A DNA stretch of 37,976 bases. Origin: Xenophilus sp. E41. GTDB lineage: Bacteria; Pseudomonadota; Gammaproteobacteria; Burkholderiales; Burkholderiaceae_C. Positions 1-9,791 of the stretch are shown piece after piece. The notes under the pieces were generated by a model. The model was not told the origin of the DNA, did not search any database, and saw only the letters and a program-made list of their open reading frames with translations. The stretch spans positions 578,157 through 616,132 of the forward strand of contig NZ_QPIB01000008.1 in NCBI RefSeq assembly GCF_003671765.1, in the 5' to 3' direction. Each line of letters begins with the position of its first letter. Within the stretch, counting starts at the first letter, position 1. Both the position numbers and the translations under genes were made by a program.

Positions 1-101
1 CTGTCCATCGACGTGCTTGAGAGACTGCACGGCGCCGCGAATGGCGCCTGCGCCCGCAGGCCCACGACCACCGCCCTGAACCGCTGTGCTGTGCTTTGAC
101 T

Positions 102-141
102 TCTCCCTCCCCCTCTAGGGGAGGGTCGGGGGTGGGGGCAG
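102..141 (+). repeat. REP-like hairpin repeat, copy 1
   Basis: The unit contains a perfect 8-bp hairpin, CCCTCCCC (105-112) with GGGGAGGG (118-125), followed by a G/T-rich tail. A second, inverted unit lies at 180-214. Paired C/T-rich and G/A-rich units of this kind are common extragenic palindromes in proteobacteria; that assignment is from memory. Confidence 0.7.
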
Positions 142-179
142 CTGCGACTGAAGAGCTGTGTCTCATCCAGCGCCGAAGT

Positions 180-214
180 GCCCCTCACCCAACCTCTCCC
201 CAGCGGGGAGAAGA
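180..214 (-). repeat. REP-like hairpin repeat, copy 2 (inverted)
   Basis: Its reverse complement resembles the unit at 102-141: a TCTCCCC/GGGGAGA hairpin with a 3-nt loop, then a G/T-rich tail. The two copies face each other about 40 nt apart, as a BIME-like pair. They may form a larger cruciform or stem in transcripts crossing the region. Confidence 0.65.
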
Positions 215-309
215 GTGAAACCGAACGCGCCCGGGTCATGCCGGCCGATCGCGCGCCCGGTCCAGGCCGGCGCCGCCGGCCGGGTTCAGGCCCAGACCGC
301 AAAAACCCG

Positions 310-349
310 CCAAAAACGCTCGAACGTTCAGCCAGGACCCATCCTGGCT
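310..349 (-). terminator. probable intrinsic terminator of the TetR gene
   Basis: Read on the minus strand after the TetR stop at 377, a perfect 8-bp stem AGCCAGGA/TCCTGGCT with a 4-nt loop (330-349) is followed by a second small palindrome (GAACGTTC) and then a run of five T. The T run is about 12 nt beyond the first stem, so the fit to a classic terminator is fair, not perfect. Confidence 0.5.
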
Positions 350-376
350 CGCCCAGGCCGGCCGCAAAGAGCGGAC

Positions 377-1060
377 TCAGGTCCGAATCCCGCAGCCCGC
401 CAGCACGAACGCAATCAGCTCCCGCGCCACCGGCTCGCGGTCCACATGCGCGTCCTCCGGCAGGCCGCCCATGGCCCGCACCTGCAGCGCGTAGTCAGCG
501 TGGTACTGCGTCATGGCCCAGATGTGCTGCAGCAGCAGCCGGGCGTCGAGCGGGCGCACCAGGCCGCGCGCGATCCAGCCGTTGATGATGTCGATCTTCT
601 TCTGCGTCCACAGCCGCGAATTGGGCCAGTAGCGCTCGAGGTTGCGCCCGCCGTCCAGCACCTCGCGCGTGAAGATGCGCGACATCTCCGGCTTGTCGAA
701 GGCATGGTCCAGCTTCTGGCGGATGTACGCCGCCAGCACGCTGCCGGGGTCGTTCGCGTTCTCGTCGAAGGAGAACACCACCTTCCAGTCGTGCAGCACC
801 TGCATCAGCAGCTCGGCGTAGAGCTCCTCCTTGCCGGTGATGTAGTAGTGCAGCTGCGGCTTGGTGAGGCCCGCGCGGTCGGCGATCGCCTGCGTGGACG
901 TGCCCTTGAGCCCATGCAGGCTGAATTCGGTGATCGCGGCGGCGCGGATCGCCGCCAGGATGCGCTCGCGCCCCGGCCGCGCCCGCGACAGCGGCCCCTC
1001 CGGCACCGGCATGTCGGGCGGCACGGCGGGCACGAACGGGGAAGCGGTGTCGGAATTCAT
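377..1060 (-). CDS. TetR family regulator, RutR-like
   Basis: The product is a 227-residue TetR-type DNA-binding repressor. A flexible N-terminal segment of about 30 residues precedes a helix-turn-helix at about 45-80 (core ADRAGLTKPQLHYYITGKEE). The C-terminal half closely resembles RutR, the pyrimidine-degradation regulator: a Trp-rich stretch, a segment ending in GWIARG, then IWAMTQYHADYALQV. The ATG at 1058-1060 was chosen because the frame continues upstream only into low-complexity Arg/Pro-rich sequence and the N-terminus then fits the family. The gene diverges from the asparaginase gene across a 260-bp gap containing inverted half-sites, so it may control that gene as well as itself. 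No rut genes are visible. The TetR assignment is firm; similarity to RutR says little about the ligand. Confidence 0.9.
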   Translation of the reverse strand: MNSDTASPFVPAVPPDMPVPEGPLSRARPGRERILAAIRAAAITEFSLHGLKGTSTQAIADRAGLTKPQLHYYITGKEELYAELLMQVLHDWKVVFSFDENANDPGSVLAAYIRQKLDHAFDKPEMSRIFTREVLDGGRNLERYWPNSRLWTQKKIDIINGWIARGLVRPLDARLLLQHIWAMTQYHADYALQVRAMGGLPEDAHVDREPVARELIAFVLAGCGIRT

Positions 1061-1068
1061 CGGCGTGA

Positions 1069-2391
<1,323 letters not shown>

Positions 2392-2393
2392 CT

Positions 2394-2500
2394 CGCCCCC
2401 CAGTCTCCGCGGACTGCGTCCGCTCCGCCAACCCCCCTGCCGGGGGGCACACCCAGCGGCCCGGCAAAGCCGGTTCCGCGGGTGTCCTGAGAGGGGGGCG
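2394..2500. repeat. Comamonadaceae-type intergenic repeat with nested hairpins
   Basis: This element lies between two convergent genes. Its outer ends pair (CGCCCCCC at 2394-2401 with GGGGGGCG at 2493-2500). Inside are CCCCCC/GGGGGG (2432-2447) and CCGGC/GCCGG (2461-2473) stems. I recognise the organisation from intergenic repeats of Variovorax and relatives. It could act as a bidirectional transcription block for the asparaginase and PAP2 genes. Confidence 0.6.
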
Positions 2501-2517
2501 CGTCGCGCTCGCCCGGA

Positions 2518-3360
2518 TCAGCCGGTCGCAGCCTGATTGGCGCGATGGGCTTTCAACCGCCTGCGGTGCCGCGCGGCTTCGAGGCTGGCGATGCACACGG
2601 CGAGCCAGGCGCTGCCGGAGCACAGGCCGGCGAGGATGTCGGTGAGGTAGTGCACCTGCAGGAAGACGCGGCTGGCGGCGATGGACAGGGCCATGGCCAC
2701 GGCGAGCACCAGCACCGGGACCTGCCAGCGCGGCGGGGCGAGGCGCAACGCCAGGTAGGCGAGCATGCCCCACATCACCACGGCGCTGGAGGTGTGGCCG
2801 CTCGGGAAGCTGAAGCCCGGCGCCTGGGCCAGCGCGGTGTCGTGCACCGGGCGCACGCGCTCGAACACGTTCTTGAGCGACAGGTTCAGTGCCGCGTTGC
2901 CGCCGTTGGCCAGCACCCAGCCGACGGCGAAGCTGCGGTGCCCGTGACGCCACAGCAGCAGCGCTGCCGCCGTGCAATAGACGACCATCGGCAACGGGTC
3001 GCCGAGGTGGGTGAACCACCCGAAGGCCTGGCGCACGGCCATGGGCGTGTGCAGGCCGATGGCGCGGCTCAACGCATCGTCCATCTCGCCCATGGGGCGG
3101 CCGTCGCCCAGGCCGGCGGCCAGTCGCGCGAAAAGCATCGCCAGCACGACGATGGCGCCGAAGCCCAGCACCAGGCCGATGACCAGGTCGCGCGGCCGGG
3201 GCTCGGCGCGCCCGGCATGCTGGCGCAGCGGGCCCTCGAGGCGCCGGCCGGTCAGTGCGAGCACCGCCACGAGAACAGCCAGCACGATCGGAAAGCCGGG
3301 CCAGGCCAGGGTGCCGATGCGCTCGCCCAGTGCCGCCCAGTCGGCGTGCTCAACGGGCAT
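2518..3360 (-). CDS. PAP2 superfamily membrane phosphatase
   Basis: A 280-residue multi-spanning membrane protein of the PAP2/PgpB-like type, which removes phosphate from lipid phosphates such as phosphatidate or undecaprenyl pyrophosphate. The three signature motifs occur in order in the second half: KNVFERVRP, FPSGHTSS, and SRVFLQVHYLTD. These carry the expected Lys/Arg, His and Arg-His-Asp catalytic residues. About six hydrophobic stretches are present, starting near residue 23. The ATG at 3358-3360 overlaps the end of the upstream phosphoesterase gene by 11 nt, which supports this start over upstream alternatives in Arg/Pro-rich frame. It is the last gene of a three-gene minus-strand operon with a lipid kinase and a phosphoesterase. 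Whether the substrate is phosphatidate or an isoprenoid pyrophosphate cannot be read from sequence. Confidence 0.88.
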   Translation of the reverse strand: MPVEHADWAALGERIGTLAWPGFPIVLAVLVAVLALTGRRLEGPLRQHAGRAEPRPRDLVIGLVLGFGAIVVLAMLFARLAAGLGDGRPMGEMDDALSRAIGLHTPMAVRQAFGWFTHLGDPLPMVVYCTAAALLLWRHGHRSFAVGWVLANGGNAALNLSLKNVFERVRPVHDTALAQAPGFSFPSGHTSSAVVMWGMLAYLALRLAPPRWQVPVLVLAVAMALSIAASRVFLQVHYLTDILAGLCSGSAWLAVCIASLEAARHRRRLKAHRANQAATG

Positions 3361-4198
3361 GGGGATTCGACGACGGGGCGGCAGAGGGGCCGGTGGGCAT
3401 GGGTGACAGCTCCAGGGTGCGGACCTGCGCCGGCTCGAAACGGCCCGTGCGCGCATCGTGGTCCCAGCGTTCCAGCGTACAGGAGCGCGCGCCGTCGGCG
3501 CCAATCACCGGACCCCGCATGAGGTTGACCGAGTTGGGTGCGCCCGCGCGCACGCGCGAGGACACGGCCGTGCCCGCCTGCACCGCCCAGGTGGCGCGCG
3601 CGACGGGCAGCCGCAGCGCATAGGGCAGGTGGATGTGGCCGCCGAGGATCAGGTCGGCGCCGGCCTCGGACGCCTGCCGCACGAGCGCCGCGTGGCCGCG
3701 CAGCAGGTTCTTCTCGTCCTCGCGGCGGGTCACCGCCACGGGCTGGTGCACGGCCACCATGCGCAGTTGCGCAGGGGTGGCCCGGGCCAGGCGCCGCGTG
3801 ACGTCCGCCATCTGCTCCCGCGACACCTCGCCGTTCTCGTGCCGGCACCAGCGCGTGGTGTTCAGGCCCAGCACCAGGCAGTCGGGCCGCTCGATGACCG
3901 GCGCCAGATCGGCGCCGAAGGCCGCGGCATAACGGCGGTAGGGTGAGAAGAGCCTTGCCCACAGCGCGAAGAGCGGGATGTCGTGGTTGCCGGGGATCGT
4001 GAGGCACTGCGGCACGCCCAGCCCGTCGACGAAGGCGCGCGCGGCCGCGAACTGCGCTGCCGTCGCGCGCTGCGTGATGTCGCCGGTCAGCAGCAGCACA
4101 TCGGGCGCCTGGGCGCGCACCCAGTCGGCGAGGGCGCGCACGACCGGGGGCTGCTCGGTGCCGAAATGCGGGTCGGAGATCTGCACCAGCACCGTCAT
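3350..4198 (-). CDS. calcineurin-like metallophosphoesterase (CpdA-like)
   Basis: A 282-residue cytosolic metallophosphoesterase related to the CpdA/Icc group of 3',5'-cyclic-nucleotide phosphodiesterases. Metal-binding motifs follow the family order: SDPHF (Asp9, His11), LTGD (Asp40), PGNHD (70-73), a VHQP motif and LGGHIHLPY near the C-terminus. There is no signal peptide or membrane segment. The start ATG overlaps the stop of the upstream lipid kinase gene as ATGA (4195-4198), and its end overlaps the PAP2 start, so the three are translationally coupled. CpdA-like sequence suggests a cyclic nucleotide, but the lipid-metabolism neighbours leave open a phospholipid or lipid-headgroup substrate. 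Confidence 0.87.
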   Translation of the reverse strand: MTVLVQISDPHFGTEQPPVVRALADWVRAQAPDVLLLTGDITQRATAAQFAAARAFVDGLGVPQCLTIPGNHDIPLFALWARLFSPYRRYAAAFGADLAPVIERPDCLVLGLNTTRWCRHENGEVSREQMADVTRRLARATPAQLRMVAVHQPVAVTRREDEKNLLRGHAALVRQASEAGADLILGGHIHLPYALRLPVARATWAVQAGTAVSSRVRAGAPNSVNLMRGPVIGADGARSCTLERWDHDARTGRFEPAQVRTLELSPMPTGPSAAPSSNPHAR

Positions 4199-5154
4199 GC
4201 GGCGCGCTCCCGCTCGATGGCGGCCGGCTTGACCAGCCACAGCGGCCGCGCCGACACCTCGAAGCGCAGCGGCATCTGCATCCACTGCACCTCGCCGTCG
4301 GTGGCCACGCGCACGCGCCGCTGCGCGGGGCCGCGCGCCGGCGCGACCTCGAGGCGGCGGAAGGAAAAGCTGTCGACCTCCTCGGCCTCGCCCAGGCGGC
4401 CCATCGCGGCCTGCGCGAGCAGGCCCAGCATCGCCAGCCGGCCCAGCGGCCGCAGCGCGATCGCGCCCAGCTCGCCGCTCTCCACCGATTCGGCCTCGGG
4501 CACGCCGACCTGCTCGAACTGCAGCGGGTTGTTGCCCACGAAGAGCGTCGGCGTGCGCAGGCGCTTCGGCCGGCCGTCGTCGACCACCTGCAGGTCCCAC
4601 AGCCGGAAGCCCTTGAGCATCGTCAGCAGCGCCGCCCCCATCGCCACGCTGCGGCTGCGGCCGTAGCGCGCCTTGAAGGTCTCGCGCTCCTCCAGCAGGC
4701 GTGCATACAGGCCCAGGCTGGCGTTGACCAGGAAGACGCGGCCGTTCACCTCGCCCACCTGCACCGCGCGCGGTTCGCCGGCCAGCAGCAGGGCCAGGGC
4801 TTCATCGACCGGCGCCGGCAGGCCGTGCGCCCGGCTGAAGTAGTTGAAGGTGCCCTGCGGCAGCACGCCGAAGGCGCAGCCGCGGGCCACGGCCTGCTGG
4901 GCCACGGCGTTGATGGTGCCGTCGCCGCCCGCCGCCACGGCGATGCCGCCGGCATCGAGCGCGCCCTGCACTGCACGTTCCAGCGTGGCGGGCAACGGGT
5001 GTGCGCCGTCCAGCGTCAGCAGCGTCAGCGGCCGCCCGGCCTTGCGGCAGCCGGCCTCGATCGCAGCGCGCGTGCGCTGCGCGTCGCCGCGGCCGGAGCC
5101 AGGGTTGAAGACGACGAAGAGCGGCGCGTCGGGGGCCAGGCGGGGAGGGGTCAT
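4195..5154 (-). CDS. diacylglycerol kinase family lipid kinase
   Basis: A 319-residue soluble kinase of the DAGK/YegS/LCB5 family, which phosphorylates a lipid hydroxyl using ATP. The N-terminal NPGSGRGD motif (17-24) and the nucleotide-binding GGDGTINAVA motif (from residue 76) are intact, followed by the LPQGTFNYFSR segment typical of the family. The C-terminal half is the beta-sandwich lipid-binding region. The ATG at 5152-5154 was chosen because the beta strand leading to NPGSG begins about ten residues later; the frame upstream is low-complexity. It heads an operon with a phosphoesterase and a PAP2 phosphatase, an arrangement that could interconvert diacylglycerol and phosphatidate. The gene diverges from glyQ. 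Confidence 0.88.
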   Translation of the reverse strand: MTPPRLAPDAPLFVVFNPGSGRGDAQRTRAAIEAGCRKAGRPLTLLTLDGAHPLPATLERAVQGALDAGGIAVAAGGDGTINAVAQQAVARGCAFGVLPQGTFNYFSRAHGLPAPVDEALALLLAGEPRAVQVGEVNGRVFLVNASLGLYARLLEERETFKARYGRSRSVAMGAALLTMLKGFRLWDLQVVDDGRPKRLRTPTLFVGNNPLQFEQVGVPEAESVESGELGAIALRPLGRLAMLGLLAQAAMGRLGEAEEVDSFSFRRLEVAPARGPAQRRVRVATDGEVQWMQMPLRFEVSARPLWLVKPAAIERERAA

Positions 5155-5366
5155 GGAGGAGTGCAGGGGCGGCGTCGCCGCGACGGCGCATTGTGGGCGG
5201 CACACCGCGCGGCGCACCTGGGACAAGAGCCCCTGGCGATGTCGGCGCGGTGGCCGTGGCGGGCGCCCGCAGGCCGCGCTCCTAAAATGACCGGTTCGCC
5301 GCCTTCCACCCGTTCGCACCGCCCGCGCGGCGGGTGCCCGATGCGCGGCACCGATCCGGCCCATCC

Positions 5367-6281
5367 ATGCTGACCTTCCAACAGATCATCCTCACACTGC
5401 AGTCGTACTGGGACGCCCAGGGCTGCGCGTTGCTGCAACCCTACGACATGGAAGTCGGCGCGGGCACCTCGCACACCGCCACCTTCCTGCGCGCCATCGG
5501 GCCCGAGCCGTGGAAGGCCGCCTACGTGCAGCCCAGCCGGCGCCCCAAGGACGGCCGCTACGGCGAGAACCCCAACCGCCTGCAGCATTACTACCAGTAC
5601 CAGGTGGTGCTCAAGCCGGCGCCGGCCAACATCCTCGAGCTCTACCTCGGCAGCCTGGAGGCGCTGGGCTTCGACCTCAAGAAGAACGACATCCGCTTCG
5701 TCGAGGACGATTGGGAGAACCCCACACTCGGCGCCTGGGGGCTGGGCTGGGAGGTGTGGCTCAACGGCATGGAGGTGACGCAGTTCACCTATTTCCAGCA
5801 GGTGGGCGGCATCGACTGCCGGCCCGCCACCGGCGAGATCACCTACGGCCTGGAGCGCCTGGCCATGTACCTGCAGGGCGTGGACAACGTCTACAACCTG
5901 AAGTGGACGGAAGGCCTGAGCTACGGCGACGTGTACAAGCAGAACGAGGTCGAACAGTCGACCTACAACTTCGAGCACTCCGACGCCGACTTCCTCTTCA
6001 CCGCCTTCGCCGCGCACGAGAAGCAGGCCAAGCACCTGATGGACGTGCAGCTCGCGCTGCCGGCCTACGAGCAGGTGCTCAAGGCCGCGCACAGCTTCAA
6101 CCTGCTCGATGCGCGCGGCGCCATCAGCGTGACGGAGCGTGCCGCGTACATCGGCCGCATCCGCAACCTCGCGCGCGCCGTGGCGCAGAGCTACTACGAC
6201 AGCCGCGAGCGCCTGGGCTTCCCCATGGCGCCGCGCGAGTGGGTCGCGCAGATTCCCAAGAAAGAGAAAGCGGCGGCCTGA
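5367..6281 (+). CDS. glyQ: glycyl-tRNA synthetase alpha subunit
   Basis: The 304-residue catalytic subunit of the bacterial alpha2-beta2 glycyl-tRNA synthetase, which charges tRNA-Gly in the cytosol. The protein starts [15 protein letters not shown] and carries the strongly conserved [35 protein letters not shown], and [12 protein letters not shown] segments of this subunit. Length is normal. The start at 5367 matches the universal N-terminus of GlyQ; an in-frame GTG 33 nt upstream would add residues not seen in the family. It is followed after 3 nt by glyS, as usual. Confidence 0.98.
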   Translation: MLTFQQIILTLQSYWDAQGCALLQPYDMEVGAGTSHTATFLRAIGPEPWKAAYVQPSRRPKDGRYGENPNRLQHYYQYQVVLKPAPANILELYLGSLEALGFDLKKNDIRFVEDDWENPTLGAWGLGWEVWLNGMEVTQFTYFQQVGGIDCRPATGEITYGLERLAMYLQGVDNVYNLKWTEGLSYGDVYKQNEVEQSTYNFEHSDADFLFTAFAAHEKQAKHLMDVQLALPAYEQVLKAAHSFNLLDARGAISVTERAAYIGRIRNLARAVAQSYYDSRERLGFPMAPREWVAQIPKKEKAAA

Positions 6282-6284
6282 GCG

Positions 6285-8417
6285 ATGACCATGGAATCCA
6301 AGAACCTTCTCGTCGAACTCTTCGTCGAAGAGCTCCCGCCCAAGGCACTGAAGAAGCTCGGGCAGGCCTTCGGCGACGTGCTGCTGGCGCAGCTGCGCGC
6401 GCAGGGGCTGGCCGATGCCGGCTCGCTGCTCACGCCGTATGCCTCGCCCCGCCGGCTGGCGGCGCATGTCACGCAGGTGGCGGCGCGCGCGGCCGACAAG
6501 GCGGTGTCGCAGAAGCTCATGCCGGTGTCGGTGGGGCTCGACGCCGCAGGCAACGCCACGCCGGCGCTGCTCAAGAAGCTGGCCGCGCTGGGCGCCGACG
6601 CGTCGGCCGTGGCGTCGCTCAAGCGCACGATGGACGGCAAGGCCGAGGCGCTCTTCTACGAAAGCGTGGCGCCCGGTGCGACGCTCGCCGAGGGACTGCA
6701 GAAGGCATTGGCCGAAGCCATCGCGAAGCTGCCCATCCCCAAGGTGATGAGCTATCAGCTCGAAACGAATTGCGAACTGCCGGGCTGGACCAGCGTGAGC
6801 TTCGTGCGCCCGGCGCACGGCCTGGTGGCGCTGCACGGCGATGCGGTCGTGCCCGTCACCGCGCTGGGCCTTGCGGCCGGCCGCGACACGCACGGCCACC
6901 GCTTCGAGGCGGCGGTCGACCCGGTGGTGCTGCGCAACGCCGACAGCTACGCGCTGCAGCTGCAGGACGAGGGCGCCGTCATCGCCGGCTTCGAGGCGCG
7001 CCGCGCCGAGATCGCGCGCCAGCTGGCCGAGGCGGCCGTGTCGGTGGGCGGCGGCGCCGAGCCGATCCAGGACGAGGCGCTGCTCGACGAAGTCACGGCG
7101 CTGGTCGAACGGCCCAACGTGCTGGTGTGCCAGTTCGAGCCCGAGTTCCTCGAGGTGCCGCAGGAATGCCTCATCCTCACGATGAAGGCCAACCAGAAGT
7201 ACTTCCCGCTGCTCGACGCCAAGGGCCGGCTCACGCACCGCTTCCTGGTGGTGAGCAACATCCGGCCCGACGATGCCAGCGCCGTCATCGGCGGCAACGA
7301 GCGCGTGGTGCGCCCGCGCCTGGCCGACGCCAAGTTCTTCTTCGATCAGGACCGCAAGAAGACGCTGGCCTCGCGCGTCGGGCTGCTTGCCAAGGTGGTC
7401 TACCACAACAAGCTGGGCACGCAGGGCGAGCGCGTGGAGCGCGTGCGCGCCATCGCGGCGGCCATCGCGTCCGAGCTCGGCGATGCGACGCTCATCGCAC
7501 AGGCCGACCAGGCCGCGCAGCTCGCCAAGACCGACCTCGTGACCGACATGGTGGGCGAGTTCCCCGAACTCCAGGGCACCATGGGCCGCTACTACGCCCT
7601 CAACGACGGCCTGCCGGCCGCGGTGGCCGATGCCATCGAGGACCACTACAAGCCGCGCTTCGCCGGCGACGAACTGCCGCGCGGAAACGTCGGCCTGGCC
7701 GTTGCGCTGGCCGACAAGCTCGAGACGCTGGTCGGCATGTTCGGCATCGGCAACCTGCCCACCGGCGACCGCGACCCCTTCGCGCTGCGCCGCCACGCAC
7801 TGGGCGTGGTGCGCATGCTGATCGAGCGCGACCTGCCGCTGGAGCTGTCCCGGCTCGTGGGCATCGCCGCCGATGCCATGGGGCCCTTGCTGACCCAGGC
7901 CGACGCGCAGGTGCAGCTGCTCGACTTCATCTACGACCGCCTCGCCGGCAGCCTGCGCGAGCAGGGCGCCAGCGCACAGGAAGTGGATGCCGTGCTGGGC
8001 AATCGCCCCGAGCGCCTGGCCGAGGTGCCCAAACGCCTGGCGGCCGTGCGCGCCTTCGCGCAACTGCCCGAGGCGCCCGCGCTGGCCGCGGCCAACAAGC
8101 GCATCGGCAACATCCTCAAGAAGTCGCCCGAGGCCGATGCGCACGTCAACCCGCAGCTCTTCCGCGAGAGCGCCGAGACGGCGCTGTACGACGCCATGCA
8201 GGGCGTGGTACCCGACGCCAACGCCAGGTTCGACGCCGGCGACTACACCGGCTCGCTGCAGTCCCTGGCCGCGCTGCGCGCGCCGGTCGACGCCTTCTTC
8301 GACGGCGTGATGGTCAACGCCGAAGAGCCCGACCTGCGCCTGAACCGCCTGGGCCTGCTGGCCTCGCTGCACCGCGCGATGAACCGCGTGGCGCTGCTGG
8401 AGCGGCTGGCGGCCTGA
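6285..8417 (+). CDS. glyS: glycyl-tRNA synthetase beta subunit
   Basis: The 710-residue beta subunit that completes the tetrameric glycyl-tRNA synthetase and contributes tRNA binding. The start MTMESKNLLVELFVEELPPK is typical, as are the YASPRRLA, TMKANQKYFPLLD, and QDRKKTLASR segments in the first half. The C-terminal part (GVVRMLIERDLPL onward) is the DALR-type anticodon-binding region. It begins 3 nt after the glyQ stop, so the two are co-translated. A second in-frame ATG lies two codons downstream (6291). No anomalies. Confidence 0.98.
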   Translation: MTMESKNLLVELFVEELPPKALKKLGQAFGDVLLAQLRAQGLADAGSLLTPYASPRRLAAHVTQVAARAADKAVSQKLMPVSVGLDAAGNATPALLKKLAALGADASAVASLKRTMDGKAEALFYESVAPGATLAEGLQKALAEAIAKLPIPKVMSYQLETNCELPGWTSVSFVRPAHGLVALHGDAVVPVTALGLAAGRDTHGHRFEAAVDPVVLRNADSYALQLQDEGAVIAGFEARRAEIARQLAEAAVSVGGGAEPIQDEALLDEVTALVERPNVLVCQFEPEFLEVPQECLILTMKANQKYFPLLDAKGRLTHRFLVVSNIRPDDASAVIGGNERVVRPRLADAKFFFDQDRKKTLASRVGLLAKVVYHNKLGTQGERVERVRAIAAAIASELGDATLIAQADQAAQLAKTDLVTDMVGEFPELQGTMGRYYALNDGLPAAVADAIEDHYKPRFAGDELPRGNVGLAVALADKLETLVGMFGIGNLPTGDRDPFALRRHALGVVRMLIERDLPLELSRLVGIAADAMGPLLTQADAQVQLLDFIYDRLAGSLREQGASAQEVDAVLGNRPERLAEVPKRLAAVRAFAQLPEAPALAAANKRIGNILKKSPEADAHVNPQLFRESAETALYDAMQGVVPDANARFDAGDYTGSLQSLAALRAPVDAFFDGVMVNAEEPDLRLNRLGLLASLHRAMNRVALLERLAA

Positions 8418-8466
8418 GGGCGGCGCGTCCATACTCGCCGTGATGCGCAGCAGCCCGGGCCCGGAC

Positions 8467-9045
8467 ATGAAACTCGTCATCCTCGACCGCAACGGCAGCA
8501 TCAACGTGCACCGCGAGGACTTCGTCAAGAGCGAGACGGAGTGGACACCGCTGCCCGGCGCGCTGGAGGCGATCGCGCGGCTCAACCAGGCGGGCTGGCA
8601 TGTGGTGATCGCGTCAAACCAGTCGGGGCTGGGTCGCGGCCTGTTCGACGTGGCCTCGCTCAACGCCATGCACGCCAAGATGCACAAGATGCTGGCCGCC
8701 GTGGGCGGGCGCATCGATGCGATCTTCTACTGCCCGCACAGCCCCGACGAGAACTGCGACTGCCGCAAGCCCAAGCCGGGCCTGTTCCACCAGATCGGCG
8801 AGCGCTACGGCATCGACCTGGCCGGCGTGCCCACGGCCGGCGATTCGCTGCGCGACCTGGTGGCCGGCGCGGCCGCGGGCTGCGAGCCGCACCTGCTGCT
8901 CACCGGCATGGGCGAAGCCTGCCGCGGCGTGCACCCGCTGCCGCCCGAGTACCCGGCGGGCACCGTCGTCCACGAGGACCTCGCCGCCTTCGTGAAGCAC
9001 CTGCTCGCGCGCGAGGCGCGCGAGTCCCTCAAGATCTCCGTCTGA
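8467..9045 (+). CDS. gmhB: GmhB-like heptose-1,7-bisphosphate 7-phosphatase, variant motif I
   Basis: A 192-residue HAD-superfamily (subfamily IIIA) protein that matches D-glycero-beta-D-manno-heptose-1,7-bisphosphate 7-phosphatase of LPS inner-core heptose synthesis. ASNQSGLGRG is HAD motif II, the zinc-loop signature CPHSPDENCDCRKPKPG is present, and AGDSLRDL is the acidic motif III/IV. The catalytic first motif reads LDRNGSIN instead of the usual LDRDGTIN: the nucleophile Asp7 is kept, but the acid/base Asp at position 9 is Asn. Canonical GmhB keeps both. The start at 8467 aligns with the family N-terminus; in-frame GTG/ATG at 8440/8443 would add eight or nine residues. The stop overlaps the plsC start (TGATG). 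Family identity is clear; catalytic competence is uncertain. Confidence 0.88.
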   Translation: MKLVILDRNGSINVHREDFVKSETEWTPLPGALEAIARLNQAGWHVVIASNQSGLGRGLFDVASLNAMHAKMHKMLAAVGGRIDAIFYCPHSPDENCDCRKPKPGLFHQIGERYGIDLAGVPTAGDSLRDLVAGAAAGCEPHLLLTGMGEACRGVHPLPPEYPAGTVVHEDLAAFVKHLLAREARESLKISV

Positions 9046-9779
9046 TGGCCTTCCTGCGTTCCGTTCTGCATCTGCTGTGGATGCTGGTCACCGTCGTGCC
9101 CTGGGCCATCGTGCTGCTGCTGGCCTCGCTCTTCGCCCGCGGCGAGCCGCTGTACTGGTTCGCCGCCGGCTGGCTGCGCGTGGCGATGTGGGGTGCACGC
9201 TGGATCCTCGGCATCCGCCACCGCGTGCAGGGCATGGAGCACCTGCCCAAGGACCCGCGCGCGGGCGCGGTGCTGCTGGTCAAGCACCAGTCCACCTACG
9301 AGACCTTCCTCATGCCCACCCTGATGCCGCACCCGCTGGCCTATGTGTTCAAGAAGGAGCTGCTCTACATCCCCTTCTTCGGCTGGGCCATGGGGCGGCT
9401 GGACATGATCCACATCGACCGCGCCCAGCGCGCGCAGGCCTTCAACAAGGTGGTGCAGCAGGGCAAGCGCCTGCTGGAGCAGGGCGTGTGGATCATCATG
9501 TTCCCCGAAGGCACGCGCATCCCGCGCGGACAGAAAGGCCAGTACAAGACCGGCGGCTCGCGCCTGGCCATCGACACCGGCGCGCCGGTGATCCCGATCG
9601 CCGTCACCTCGGCCAAGTGCTGGCCGCGCAAGGCCTTCGTGAAGTACCCGGGCGTGGTGGACGTGTCCATCGGCCCCGCCATCCCGAGCGCGGGTCGCAA
9701 GGCCGACGAGCTGATGGTCGAGGTCGAGGCGTGGATCGAGGCCGAGATGCGTCGGCTCGATCCCGAGGCCTATCGCTGA
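9045..9779 (+). CDS. plsC: 1-acyl-sn-glycerol-3-phosphate acyltransferase
   Basis: A 244-residue inner-membrane acyltransferase that converts lysophosphatidate to phosphatidate in phospholipid synthesis. An N-terminal membrane helix (about 8-30) precedes the acyltransferase core. Motif I reads KHQSTYETF: His81 is kept and the acidic position of HX4D is Glu86, a variant I know from other Burkholderiales PlsC proteins. Motif II contains GRLDMIHIDR and motif III is FPEGTRIP (153-160). The start ATG overlaps the gmhB stop by one base, so expression is coupled. Length is normal. Confidence 0.93.
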   Translation: MAFLRSVLHLLWMLVTVVPWAIVLLLASLFARGEPLYWFAAGWLRVAMWGARWILGIRHRVQGMEHLPKDPRAGAVLLVKHQSTYETFLMPTLMPHPLAYVFKKELLYIPFFGWAMGRLDMIHIDRAQRAQAFNKVVQQGKRLLEQGVWIIMFPEGTRIPRGQKGQYKTGGSRLAIDTGAPVIPIAVTSAKCWPRKAFVKYPGVVDVSIGPAIPSAGRKADELMVEVEAWIEAEMRRLDPEAYR

Positions 9780-9791
9780 ACCGGAGCCCGC

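Larger units (their letters stand above)
1..376. other. gene-poor left edge, no supported CDS
   Basis: I find no gene here that I can support. Plus frame 1 is open from the window edge to a TGA at 97-99. It could be the last 32 codons of an upstream gene, but the encoded residues match nothing I know. The rest holds two GC-rich hairpin repeats (about 102-141 and 180-214) and the probable terminator of the TetR gene (about 310-349), which are listed separately. Confidence 0.5.

Noticed and set aside
1-99. An open plus-strand frame from the window edge, possible gene remnant
   Set aside because: It is short, has no recognisable motif, and I could not tell it from chance in high-GC DNA.
5151-8714. 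A very long open frame on the minus strand, antisense to glyQ, glyS and part of gmhB
   Set aside because: High third-position GC keeps the antisense frame open. It has His/Val/Gln-rich low-complexity sequence and no domain, while the plus-strand genes are unmistakable.
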